From positions 1 to 64,000 of the forward strand of contig NZ_BEWC01000002.1 in the NCBI RefSeq assembly GCF_003112575.1: DNA of 64,000 bases, read 5' to 3'. Below are positions 1-7,730 of the stretch, in pieces. Source of the stretch: Streptomyces ardesiacus (lineage in GTDB: Bacteria > Actinomycetota > Actinomycetes > Streptomycetales > Streptomycetaceae). The notes under the pieces were generated by a model. That model saw only the letters and a program-made list of their open reading frames with translations. It did no database searches and was not told where the DNA came from. Made by a program: the position numbers and the translations under genes. Each line of letters begins with the position of its first letter. Position 1 is the stretch's first letter.

Positions 1-43
1 CACCGGGAACGGTGCGGGGTCTTTTTGCGTTTAGGGTCGGTGT

Positions 44-691
44 ATGCGCTACGACCTGGTTGTCTTCGACAACGACGGTGTTCTCGTCGACAGTGAGCCG
101 ATTTCCAATCGATTGCTCGCCGGTTTTCTCACCGAGCTGGGGCACCCGACGTCGTACGAGGACTCCTTGCGGGACTACATGGGGGGCGCCATGCACCGCG
201 TGCACGATCTCGTGCTGGAGCGGACCGGGCGGCGGCTGCCGGACGACTTCGACGAGGTCTTCCACCAGCGGGTGTTCGCGGCCTTCGAGCGGGAGCTGGA
301 GCCCGTTCCCGGCGTCGTGGGTGTGCTGGAGAAGCTCGCCGGGGACGAGATGGCGTACTGCGTGGCGTCCTCCGGGAGCCACGAGCGGATTCGGGTGGGG
401 CACCGGAGGACGGGGCTCGACCGGTGGTTCGACGACGGGCGGATCTTCAGTTCCCAGGACGTGGGGCGGGGCAAGCCGGCGCCGGACCTGTTCCTGCACG
501 CGGCCGCACGGATGGGTGTGGCACCCGAGCGGTGTGCCGTGGTCGAGGACAGTCCGCTCGGCGTCCAGGCCGCCGTCGCCGCCGGGATGGACGTGTACGG
601 CTTCACCGCGATGACGCCGGCCGAGAGGCTCGCCGGGGCCACCCGACTCTTCGCGGGCATGGGGGAGTTGGCCGACCTGCTGCGCGGCTGA
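44..691 (+). CDS. HAD-family phosphatase (beta-phosphoglucomutase-like)
   Basis: A 215-residue haloacid dehalogenase-superfamily hydrolase. Motif I is FDNDGVLVDSE near residue 8 (the first Asp would be the nucleophile), motif II is VASSGS, the conserved Lys lies in GKPAPD, and motif III is VVEDSPLG. The small helical cap between motifs I and II is typical of the beta-phosphoglucomutase/phosphatase branch, whose members act on sugar or glycerol phosphates in the cytoplasm; the substrate cannot be read from the sequence. It begins with ATG at the left edge of the window, so upstream operon context is unknown, and is followed after about 80 bases by a membrane-protein gene on the same strand. 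Confidence 0.9.
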   Translation: MRYDLVVFDNDGVLVDSEPISNRLLAGFLTELGHPTSYEDSLRDYMGGAMHRVHDLVLERTGRRLPDDFDEVFHQRVFAAFERELEPVPGVVGVLEKLAGDEMAYCVASSGSHERIRVGHRRTGLDRWFDDGRIFSSQDVGRGKPAPDLFLHAAARMGVAPERCAVVEDSPLGVQAAVAAGMDVYGFTAMTPAERLAGATRLFAGMGELADLLRG

Positions 692-768
692 CACCCTGAC
701 ATTTGTCATGCGCGGCTCTGGACGGTTGTTCCTACTGCGGGACCCCGTCCGGCGGCGAAGCTGAGTGC

Positions 769-1494
769 ATGACCAAGCCTCGTAAGTCTCGTGCCTTCGT
801 GTCGCTGCTCCTGGACGTGGGAGTGCCCCTCGGGTCGTACTACCTGCTGAAGGGCGGGTTCGGGATGAGCGCGGTCGCGGCGCTCGGCTGGAGCAGCGTC
901 GTGCCCGTGGTGCGGACCGGGTGGGGGGTGTGGCGGCAGCGGGAGGTGAACGCGCTTCCCTTGCTCATCCTGCTCGCCAACCTGGTCGGCCTGCTGCTGG
1001 GCGTCGGTACGGGTGACGCCCGGCTGATGCTGGTCAAGGACAGCGCGGTCGGGAGCCTGGTCGGGTTCGCACTGCTGGGTTCGGTGGTGGCCGGGCGGCC
1101 CATGATGACGGCGACGCTGAAGCCGTGGCTGGTGAAGGGGGACGGTGGCCGGGAGGCCGCCTGGGCGCGGCTGAGGGCGGAGTCGCCGGCGTTCCGGCGG
1201 GCGGAGCTGCGGTTCTCGGCGGTGTGGGGGGCGGCCTTCGTCGCCGAGTGCGCGCTGCGGGTCGTGGGGGTCTACACGTTCCCGGTGGACACGATGGTCT
1301 GGCTCGGGACGGTCGTCATGATCGTGACGATGGTGTGCGCGTTCGCGGTCAGCGGTGCGCTGGGGGCGGGGCCCATGGTCCACATGATCGGGGCCGCCGT
1401 GGCCTCGGACCGTGCTCCCGAGAGCGGCACGGTCGTCGTCGGGGCCCAGGAACCTGAGCAGAATTCATCTTTGGCTGGATCTACCCACCGGTAG
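769..1494 (+). CDS. VC0807-like integral membrane protein
   Basis: A 241-residue hydrophobic protein with about five or six predicted membrane segments, starting with LLLDVGVPLGSYYLL and ending with a segment around WLGTVVMIVTMVCAF. It resembles the VC0807-family membrane proteins widespread in Streptomyces, whose function is unknown. I chose the ATG at 769 (MTKPRKSRAF), because an upstream in-frame extension to about 703 is not protein-like. The C-terminus after residue about 215 is hydrophilic. The MFS transporter gene follows 23 bases downstream, so the two may be co-transcribed. Confidence 0.8.
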   Translation: MTKPRKSRAFVSLLLDVGVPLGSYYLLKGGFGMSAVAALGWSSVVPVVRTGWGVWRQREVNALPLLILLANLVGLLLGVGTGDARLMLVKDSAVGSLVGFALLGSVVAGRPMMTATLKPWLVKGDGGREAAWARLRAESPAFRRAELRFSAVWGAAFVAECALRVVGVYTFPVDTMVWLGTVVMIVTMVCAFAVSGALGAGPMVHMIGAAVASDRAPESGTVVVGAQEPEQNSSLAGSTHR

Positions 1495-1517
1495 GCCGGG
1501 GCCCTACGCTCGCCGCC

Positions 1518-2762
1518 ATGACTGATGTGCTGCGGCGCGGCAGGGCCTCGCTCGCGTTCGGTTTCTTCGCCCAGGGCGTCGCCTTCGCGCTGCTGGTGAC
1601 GCGTATCCCGGCCATCCAGGACCGGTACGGCGTCTCCGACGCGCTGCTGCCCGTCTTCCTCGCCGCCGTGCCGGTGCTGGCCGGGGTCGGGAGCGTGGCG
1701 AGCGAGCGCCTGGTGCGGCGGGTACGGCCGAGCCGGCTGCTGCGCTGGTCCCAGCCGGTGGTGCTCCTGGCGCTGCTCGGCGTCGGAGCGGGGGACCGGG
1801 TGGCGGTCCTGGCGGTCGCGCTGGGCGTCTTCGGGCTGTCCGTGGGGGCGCTGGACGCGTCGATGAACATGCTCGGGGTGAGCCTGCAACGGGCGTACGG
1901 GCGCAGCATCATGCTCGGGTTCCACGCGACGTACAGCCTCGGCGGGATCCTGGGGGCCTCGCTGGCGTGGGTGGGGGCGCACTGGGAGCTGGCGCTGTGG
2001 GTGTCGTACCTGCCGGTGGTCGTCCTCCTGCTGCCGGCGGCGCTGGTGGGGAGCCGGTGGTACGTCGACGGGGACGGCGGTGGTGCCGCGGACCCCGCGG
2101 ACAAGGGGGCGGGCGGGGCCGGTGCGGGAATCGGCTTCAAGGTGCTGTTGCCGCTGTGCCTGGTGATGACGTTCGCGTACATCGGGGACTCGACGGTCTC
2201 CAACTGGAGCGCGAAGTACTTGCAGGACGTGCTGGGGAGTTCGGAGCAGCTCGCCACGGTGCCGTACAACGTGTACATGGTGACCACGCTGGTGGGGCGG
2301 GCCGTCGGGGACTTCGGGGTGCGGCGGCTCGGGGCCGTGACGGTGGTGCGGGGCGGCGCCGTGGTCGCGGCGGGCGGGTTCGCCGTGGTGGCGTCGGCTC
2401 CGGGGCCCTGGGCGGGCATGCTCGGGTTCACGCTGCTGGGGTTCGGGCTGTGTGTGCTGGTGCCGCAGACGTTCGCGGCGGCGGGGCGGCTGGCGGCGGA
2501 GCGGGACGGCCGTCCGGGCGCCTCCGACGCGGCGGTGGCGCGGCTCAACGTGTTCAACTACGTCGGTTTCCTGGTCGGTTCGCCGTTGGTGGGTGCGCTG
2601 GGGGACGCCTGGAGCTACCGGGGGGCGATGCTGGTGCCGATGGTGTTGGTGCTGGTGACGGTCGTCTACGCCAGGTCGTTCGGGGACCGGGGGGACCGAT
2701 ACGGTGGCGGGCATGAGCGGCCGCGCACAGCTGATGTGGGACGAGGCAGTAACGGGCTATGA
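1518..2762 (+). CDS. MFS transporter
   Basis: A 414-residue major facilitator superfamily permease with about twelve hydrophobic segments. The start is ATG with MTDVLRRGRASLAFGFFAQGVAF leading into the first membrane helix. An early loop carries the basic stretch RLVRRVRPSR, in the place of the MFS loop 2-3 motif. The central part SMNMLGVSLQRAYGRSIMLGFHATYSLGG resembles the fucose-permease/YbjJ-like MFS branch, so a sugar or small-molecule export role is possible but not shown. Its end overlaps the start of the downstream deacetylase gene by about 50-60 bases, suggesting coupled translation. Confidence 0.9.
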   Translation: MTDVLRRGRASLAFGFFAQGVAFALLVTRIPAIQDRYGVSDALLPVFLAAVPVLAGVGSVASERLVRRVRPSRLLRWSQPVVLLALLGVGAGDRVAVLAVALGVFGLSVGALDASMNMLGVSLQRAYGRSIMLGFHATYSLGGILGASLAWVGAHWELALWVSYLPVVVLLLPAALVGSRWYVDGDGGGAADPADKGAGGAGAGIGFKVLLPLCLVMTFAYIGDSTVSNWSAKYLQDVLGSSEQLATVPYNVYMVTTLVGRAVGDFGVRRLGAVTVVRGGAVVAAGGFAVVASAPGPWAGMLGFTLLGFGLCVLVPQTFAAAGRLAAERDGRPGASDAAVARLNVFNYVGFLVGSPLVGALGDAWSYRGAMLVPMVLVLVTVVYARSFGDRGDRYGGGHERPRTADVGRGSNGL

Positions 2763-3885
2763 CTTCGGGCCCGAGCACCCGATGGATCCGGTCCGGCTCG
2801 CCCTGACGCGCAGCCTGGTCGGTGCCCTCGGCCTCGACCGGGAGGTGGAGGTCGTGGCGGCGCGGCCGGCCGGGGAGTCGACCCTGCGGCTCGTCCACCG
2901 CGAGGACTACATCGACGCGGTGAAGGCGGCGTCGGCGGATCCGGGCGCGGCCGACGGGTCGTACGGGCTCGGGACGGTCGACGATCCCGCCTTCGCGGGG
3001 ATGCACGAGGTGTCCGCGCTGATCGCCGGGCAGTCGGTGGGCGCGGCGGAGGCGGTGTGGCGCGGGGACGCGCTGCACGCGGTGAACTTCGCGGGCGGGC
3101 TGCACCACGCGATGCCGGGCGCGGCGTCCGGGTTCTGCGTGTACAACGACGCGGCGCTGGCGATCGCGCGGCTGCTGGAACTGGGGGCCGAGCGGGTCGC
3201 GTACGTGGACGTCGACGTGCACCACGGGGACGGGGTGCAGGCCGCGTTCTGGGAGGACCCGCGGGTCCTGACGGTGTCGCTGCACGAGCATCCGCGGACG
3301 CTGTTCCCGCAGACCGGCTGGCCGCAGGAGACGGGCGCGGACTGCGCCGAGGGGTCGGCGGTGAACGTCGCCCTGCCGGCGGGGACCGGGGACGCGGGGT
3401 GGCTGCGGGCGTTCCACGCGGTGGTGCCGGAGGTCCTGGCGGAGTTCCGGCCGCAGGTGCTGGTGACGCAGCACGGGGCCGACACGCACTTCGAGGATCC
3501 GCTGGCGCACCTGGCGGTGTCGCTGGACGCGCAGCGGGCGGTGCAGGTGGCGTGTCACGCGTTCGCGCACGAGTACGCCGGGGGCCGGTGGGTGGCGCTG
3601 GGCGGCGGCGGTTACGCCGTGGTGGACGTGGTGCCGCGGTCGTGGTCACACCTGGTGGGGATCGCGGCGGGGCGGCCGGTGGAGCCGGAGACGGTGATCC
3701 CGCAGGGGTGGCGGCAGGAGGTGTACGCGCGGACCCGGCAGTTGGGGCCGATGCGGATGACTGACGGGCGGTGGCCGGTGTCGTGGGCCTCGTGGGAGGC
3801 GGGGTACGACCCCGCGGACCGGTTGGATCAGGCGGTGCGGGCGGCTCGGCGGGCGGTGTTTCCGTTGCGGGGGCTGTTGCCGTAG
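2704..3885 (+). CDS. acuC: AcuC-like histone-deacetylase-fold amidohydrolase
   Basis: About 390 residues of the arginase/deacetylase superfamily. The catalytic His pair is in GGLHHAMPG, the zinc ligands are in YVDVDVHHGDGV and in QHGADTH, and the glycine-rich loop is GGGGYAV, all as in class I HDAC-like bacterial AcuC. In Bacillus, AcuC deacetylates acetyl-CoA synthetase and thereby controls acetate use; the same role is inferred here. The start is GTG 2704 (GGGGA eight bases upstream) or ATG 2713; both lie inside the end of the MFS gene, so translation is probably coupled. No acetyl-CoA synthetase or acetyltransferase gene lies nearby. Confidence 0.88.
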   Translation: MAGMSGRAQLMWDEAVTGYDFGPEHPMDPVRLALTRSLVGALGLDREVEVVAARPAGESTLRLVHREDYIDAVKAASADPGAADGSYGLGTVDDPAFAGMHEVSALIAGQSVGAAEAVWRGDALHAVNFAGGLHHAMPGAASGFCVYNDAALAIARLLELGAERVAYVDVDVHHGDGVQAAFWEDPRVLTVSLHEHPRTLFPQTGWPQETGADCAEGSAVNVALPAGTGDAGWLRAFHAVVPEVLAEFRPQVLVTQHGADTHFEDPLAHLAVSLDAQRAVQVACHAFAHEYAGGRWVALGGGGYAVVDVVPRSWSHLVGIAAGRPVEPETVIPQGWRQEVYARTRQLGPMRMTDGRWPVSWASWEAGYDPADRLDQAVRAARRAVFPLRGLLP

Positions 3886-3981
3886 GGGGTCTCCCGGGGC
3901 GGTGTGGGGTGTTACGCCGACCGTGCGTAGTTCCCGCGGTTTCCGGGGTGGCCGCGTGGCGGATCCGTCAGCATCGGTCGT

Positions 3982-4797
3982 GTGCTGACCCGTGGAGCTC
4001 TTCGGGCTCATCTTCTTGATGTGCGGCTGGCCGGGGCGGTGGCGACCTCCCGGGAGGTGAGTCTGCGGAGCTACCGGCTGTTCGCCGCGCGGGATCCCCG
4101 GGTGCTGATCGGGATCGATCCGGAGCGGGAGTGGGGGCAGCGGGAGCTGCTCGCGCTGATGGCCCGCAGGTGTGGGGTTTCGGCCGATCCGCGCGACACC
4201 ACCGGCCAGGACGTGATCGATCCCGACCGGACCCTCGCGGCCCTGGACGCTTTCGCCGCCCGGCTCGCGGCGGTCGCCGAGCGGCGTGCTCCGGTGCTGC
4301 TCGGCACCGGGCACCCGCACCGGCTGCTCGGTTTCTACGTCGCCTTGGCCGAGGCGCTGTCGGCGGCGGGATGTGCCGTCCTCACCCCGGCGCAGGGTCG
4401 CTCTGTCGACATAACGACCCGGTTCGGTCTACGCACGTACCGCCTCGGCTACGTCCGCGGCGTCGCGTTGGTGCGGGAGCCCGGCGCCGGGCGCGCCGGT
4501 GGTGAGCCGGGCGCGCACACGCACTCGCCGCTGCCGGTTCGTACCGCGCTGGCGGCCGCGGCCGAGGGTGGCGGGCCGCTGCCCGAGTTGGTGATCGGGG
4601 ACCACGGGTGGGCCTGCGGGGCAGGTCAGCTGGGGTTCGAGGCCATCGGGCCGGCCGATACGGACGATCCCGCGCTCTTCGTCGGGGAGGCCGAGGGGTC
4701 CGTGTCCGTCGCCGTCCCCCTGGATGACGCCGTGCGACCCGAGTACTACCGACCGCTTACCCGCTACGTACTCAATCGGGCGTGTCTGTCACGGTAG
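3982..4797 (+). CDS. Conserved Streptomyces hypothetical, sometimes annotated as a phosphatase
   Basis: A 271-residue soluble protein with a GTG start (M-L-T-R-G-A-L). Recognisable stretches include LIGIDPEREWGQREL, LLGTGHPHRLLGFYVAL and ELVIGDHGWACGAG. It resembles a conserved actinomycete family that databases often label phosphatase, but I see no classical phosphatase motif, so the function is left open. The central region GEPGAHTHSPLP is His-rich and probably a loop. It lies just upstream of the BldC-like gene, and the 130-base gap to the latter's start carries two BldD-box-like repeats, so the downstream gene likely has its own promoter. Confidence 0.75.
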   Translation: MLTRGALRAHLLDVRLAGAVATSREVSLRSYRLFAARDPRVLIGIDPEREWGQRELLALMARRCGVSADPRDTTGQDVIDPDRTLAALDAFAARLAAVAERRAPVLLGTGHPHRLLGFYVALAEALSAAGCAVLTPAQGRSVDITTRFGLRTYRLGYVRGVALVREPGAGRAGGEPGAHTHSPLPVRTALAAAAEGGGPLPELVIGDHGWACGAGQLGFEAIGPADTDDPALFVGEAEGSVSVAVPLDDAVRPEYYRPLTRYVLNRACLSR

Positions 4798-4800
4798 GGA

Positions 4801-4879
4801 AGTGATGGGTGCACCTCTTCCCCACTCGCATCACCCGCCCCTACATTGGGGAGTGAGCACGCAGCGACGAAGAGTCACC
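4801..4879 (+). promoter_or_regulatory. Two BldD-box-like inverted repeats
   Basis: Two copies of the half-site pair AGTGA ... TCACC face the BldC-like gene: AGTGA 4801-4805 with TCACC 4831-4835, and AGTGA 4852-4856 with TCACC 4875-4879. The published consensus for the Streptomyces developmental repressor BldD (as I recall it) is AGTGA-n-TCACC with variable spacing. The S. coelicolor orthologue of the downstream gene is, from memory, a described BldD target (bdtA). The site assignment is inference from sequence only. Confidence 0.6.
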
Positions 4880-4926
4880 GGAAGGGGAAGCCGGTGGCCG
4901 TCGAGTGCGGAAGGTTCAGGTGTGTC

Positions 4927-5139
4927 ATGGCTGCAGATGGCGAAAGGCCTCTGAACGAGGTTCAGTTCCTTACCGTGGCGGAGGTCGCCGCGGTGATGCG
5001 CGTGTCCAAGATGACCGTGTACCGGCTGGTGCACAGCGGTCATCTGCCCGCGATCCGGGTGGGACGGTCGTTCCGCGTCCCGGAGCAAGCGGTTCACGAG
5101 TACCTCCGCGAGAGTTACGTGGGGGTGGAAACGGCCTGA
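4927..5139 (+). CDS. bdtA: BldC-like small MerR/excisionase-type HTH protein (BdtA-like)
   Basis: A 70-residue DNA-binding protein consisting of one winged-helix domain: FLTVAEVAAVMRVSKMTV is the helix-turn-helix, followed by YRLVHSGHLPAIRVGRSFRV, the wing typical of BldC/excisionase-like (helix_turn_helix_17) proteins. BldC-family proteins bind cooperatively to direct repeats and control Streptomyces development; a similar role is inferred. The start is ATG 4927 by family length. An in-frame GTG at 4894 with a stronger GAAGGGGA ribosome site would add 11 residues. Two BldD-like boxes lie upstream. The tiny bS22 gene follows about 110 bases later. Confidence 0.85.
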   Translation: MAADGERPLNEVQFLTVAEVAAVMRVSKMTVYRLVHSGHLPAIRVGRSFRVPEQAVHEYLRESYVGVETA

Positions 5140-5248
5140 CGGCCCTCGATTACGACCTCGGCGCTCGGACCGGTAGGCTGGCCCCTCGTAGGTCGTGTGG
5201 GCCCATGGCGCTCACCAACCGAGTGATGAGAAGTGAGCGAGGGTAGTC

Positions 5249-5347
5249 GTGGGCTCTGTTATCAAGAAGCGGCGCAAGCGGATGGCCAAGAAGAAGCACC
5301 GCAAGCTGCTGAAGCGCACGCGCGTTCAGCGTCGCAACAAGAAGTAG
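5249..5347 (+). CDS. Actinobacterial small-subunit ribosomal protein bS22 (32 aa)
   Basis: A 32-residue, extremely basic protein encoded from GTG 5249, beginning [19 protein letters not shown] and ending RVQRRNKK. It closely matches, from memory, the 33-residue mycobacterial ribosomal protein bS22, located in the 30S subunit near the decoding region, related to the AURKAIP1/COX24 C-terminal motif. Half of its residues are Lys or Arg. It is below normal gene-caller length limits and easily missed. A perfect 16-bp stem terminator follows immediately, so it is probably monocistronic. Confidence 0.9.
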   Translation: MGSVIKKRRKRMAKKKHRKLLKRTRVQRRNKK

Positions 5348-5371
5348 GCGACGCTGCGCCGTCGGCGTGGT

Positions 5372-5407
5372 CCGTGGCCCCCCACCGCATCCGGTGGGGG
5401 GCCACGG
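5372..5407 (+). terminator. Perfect-stem terminator after bS22
   Basis: The inverted repeat CCGTGGCCCCCCACCG, loop CATC, then its exact complement gives a 16-bp GC-rich stem. There is only a short T-containing tail, as is usual for Streptomyces. It ends the bS22 transcript. Confidence 0.9.
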
Positions 5408-5533
5408 TCGTTTCGCGGCCGTTTTCCGTCATCCGCCGTGTCCGTCGGTCATCACCGCGCAACACCTACCGGCTAAGTTGGCCCCAGCAGGGACGGGGGC
5501 AGGGCTGGAGCAGGCGGAAGGAAGGCGCTGATC

Positions 5534-6595
5534 TTGGGCAAGGTCGTGCTCGTGACCGGAGTGGCCCGTCACCTGGGCGGCCGGTTCGTCCGGCGCGTCC
5601 AGCGTGATCCCGACGTGGAGCGGGTCGTCGGGGTGGACGCCGTCGCGCCCGAGCACCATCTGGGCGGTGCGGACTTCGTCCAGGCGGACATCAGGCAGTC
5701 GGCCATCGGGCGGGTGCTCGCCGAGACGCGGGCGGACACGGTCGTCCACCTGGACGTGACGGGGACACCGCTGGGCAGCGGCAGCCGCACGTCGGTGAAG
5801 GAGACCAACGTCATCGGCACGATGCAGCTGCTCGGCGCCTGCCAGAAGTCGCCGACGGTGCGGCGGCTGGTGGTGAAGTCCAGTACGAACGTCTACGGGT
5901 CCGCGCCGCGCGATCCGGCGGTGTGCACCGAGACCACCGCGCCCAAGTCCCTGCCCAGCGGCGGCTTCGCCAAGGACGCGGTCGAGGTCGAGGGGTACGT
6001 GCGGGGCTTCGCGCGCCGGCGGCCGGACGTGTCGGTGACCGTGCTGCGGTTCGCCAACATCCTCGGTCCGGCCGCGGACACGCCGCTGGCCTCGTACTTC
6101 GCACTGCCGGTGCTGCCCACGGTGTTCGGCTACGACCCCCGGCTGCAGTTCGTGCACGAGGACGACGTGATCGAGGTGCTGCGGGTCTGCGCGCACGAGC
6201 CGCGGCGGGGCACGCTGAACAGCGGGACGTTCAACATCGCCGGGGACGGTGTGCTGCTGCTCTCCCAGTGCTCACGGCGGCTCGGCCGCCCCACGGTGCC
6301 GCTGCTGCTGCCCGCGGTCACCTGGGCCGGTTCGCTCGTGCGTACGCTGGGGATGACGGACTTCTCCCCCGAGCAGATCCGGCTGCTCACCCACGGCCGG
6401 GTGGTGGACACCACGCAGATGCGCGAGACCCTGGGCTTCACGCCGACGTACTCGACGGCCGGTGCGTTCGCGGACTTCGCGCGCGGCCGGGACGCCGGGC
6501 TGCTGCCGCCCGAGGCCCTCGCGGGGGCCGTCGACCGGATCGCGGAGCTGTCCCTGCGGGGCAGCGGCCACCTCCCGACGCAGAGCGCCAACTGA
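5534..6595 (+). CDS. NAD-dependent epimerase/dehydratase (extended SDR)
   Basis: A 353-residue extended short-chain dehydrogenase/reductase. The N-terminal strand VVLVTGVARHLGGRFV provides a TGxxxxxG nucleotide-binding motif, and STNVYGSAPRD resembles the Ser-Tyr catalytic region of UDP-sugar epimerases. The substrate is not evident. The start is TTG 5534, which sits after a GGAAGGAAGG ribosome site at good spacing. It is followed 14 bases later by the acyltransferase gene, so the two likely form an operon, possibly in envelope lipid or glycan metabolism (inference). Confidence 0.85.
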   Translation: MGKVVLVTGVARHLGGRFVRRVQRDPDVERVVGVDAVAPEHHLGGADFVQADIRQSAIGRVLAETRADTVVHLDVTGTPLGSGSRTSVKETNVIGTMQLLGACQKSPTVRRLVVKSSTNVYGSAPRDPAVCTETTAPKSLPSGGFAKDAVEVEGYVRGFARRRPDVSVTVLRFANILGPAADTPLASYFALPVLPTVFGYDPRLQFVHEDDVIEVLRVCAHEPRRGTLNSGTFNIAGDGVLLLSQCSRRLGRPTVPLLLPAVTWAGSLVRTLGMTDFSPEQIRLLTHGRVVDTTQMRETLGFTPTYSTAGAFADFARGRDAGLLPPEALAGAVDRIAELSLRGSGHLPTQSAN

Positions 6596-6609
6596 GGAGC
6601 GCAGCAACG

Positions 6610-7683
6610 ATGGCGGACGCCAAGGTCATTCCGTTCGACGACGACCGGTCGCGGGGGAACCGGCGCAGGACGAAGGCGGAGTCCGCGCCGGCGGGCGAGG
6701 TGCAGCCGCTGCCCCTGCGGGGAGCCGCCGCGTCCGAGGACGACCGCGAGGACGACCGCGAGGAGGACCCCGTGACGCCGCCCGCGGCGCCCGGACCGCA
6801 GACGGCGGCCGGGGACGACGGAGACGGAGACGGGGCCGGAGACGGCGGCCTGGAGCGGCGCGTCGCGGCCGGACTGTCCTTCCTGCGCCGCCGGCTCACC
6901 GGGGACTACGAGGTCGACGACTTCGGCTACGACGCCGAGCTGACCGACCAGGTGCTGATGTCCCTGCTGCGCCCGGTGTACGAGAAGTACTTCCGGGTCG
7001 AGGTGAAGGGCGTGGAGAACATCCCCGCCGAGGGCGGTGCGCTGATCGTCGCCAACCACTCCGGGACCCTGCCGCTGGACGGACTGATGATGCAGGTCGC
7101 CGTGCACGACCACCATCCGGCCGACCGGCACCTGCGGCTGCTGGCGGCGGACCTGGTGTTCGTGCTGCCCGTCGTCAACGAGCTGGCCCGCAAGCTCGGG
7201 CACACGCTGGCCTGCGCCGAGGACGCCGAGCGGCTGCTCGCCCAGGGCGAGCTGGTCGGCGTGATGCCGGAGGGCTTCAAGGGCATCGGGAAGCCCTTCG
7301 GGGAGCGCTACAAGCTCCAGCGGTTCGGGCGGGGCGGGTTCGTGTCCACGGCGCTGCGGCAGCGGGCGCCGATCGTGCCGTGCTCGATCGTCGGGGCGGA
7401 GGAGATCTACCCGATGATCGGCAACTCCAAGACCCTGGCGCGGCTGCTGGGCTTCCCGTACTTCCCCCTCACGCCGACCTTCCCGTGGCTGGGACCGCTG
7501 GGGGCGGTGCCCCTGCCGACGAAGTGGACGATCCAGTTCGGCGAGCCGATCCCGACGGACGGCTACGCACCGGAGGCGGCCGAGGATCCGGTGCTGATGT
7601 TCAACCTGACCGACCAGGTACGGGAGCAGATCCAGCACACGCTCTACAAGTTGCTGGTGCAGCGGCGGTCGGTGTTCTTCTGA
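6610..7683 (+). CDS. Lysophospholipid/glycerol acyltransferase family protein
   Basis: A 357-residue protein. Residues 1-75 are a low-complexity acidic leader rich in Asp, Glu and Gly. The acyltransferase domain follows, with the active-site block NHSGTLPLDG (the conserved His and Asp), the region MPEGFKGIGKPFGERYKLQ matching the substrate-phosphate block, and IVPCSIVGAEE. It is closest to MGAT-like members of the LPLAT superfamily, which transfer fatty acyl groups to glycerolipids at the membrane. The actual acceptor is unknown. It probably forms an operon with the preceding epimerase. A strong hairpin after the stop separates it from the convergent rsbN. Confidence 0.85.
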   Translation: MADAKVIPFDDDRSRGNRRRTKAESAPAGEVQPLPLRGAAASEDDREDDREEDPVTPPAAPGPQTAAGDDGDGDGAGDGGLERRVAAGLSFLRRRLTGDYEVDDFGYDAELTDQVLMSLLRPVYEKYFRVEVKGVENIPAEGGALIVANHSGTLPLDGLMMQVAVHDHHPADRHLRLLAADLVFVLPVVNELARKLGHTLACAEDAERLLAQGELVGVMPEGFKGIGKPFGERYKLQRFGRGGFVSTALRQRAPIVPCSIVGAEEIYPMIGNSKTLARLLGFPYFPLTPTFPWLGPLGAVPLPTKWTIQFGEPIPTDGYAPEAAEDPVLMFNLTDQVREQIQHTLYKLLVQRRSVFF

Positions 7684-7689
7684 GACGGC

Positions 7690-7726
7690 GACGGGGCGCC
7701 CCCCGGAACCGGGTGGGCGCCCCGTC
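7690..7726. terminator. Bidirectional terminator between acyltransferase and rsbN
   Basis: GACGGGGCGCCC and its complement GGGCGCCCCGTC flank a 13-base loop. The hairpin sits in the 47-base space between two convergent genes and can serve both. Confidence 0.85.
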
Positions 7727-7730
7727 GTGC

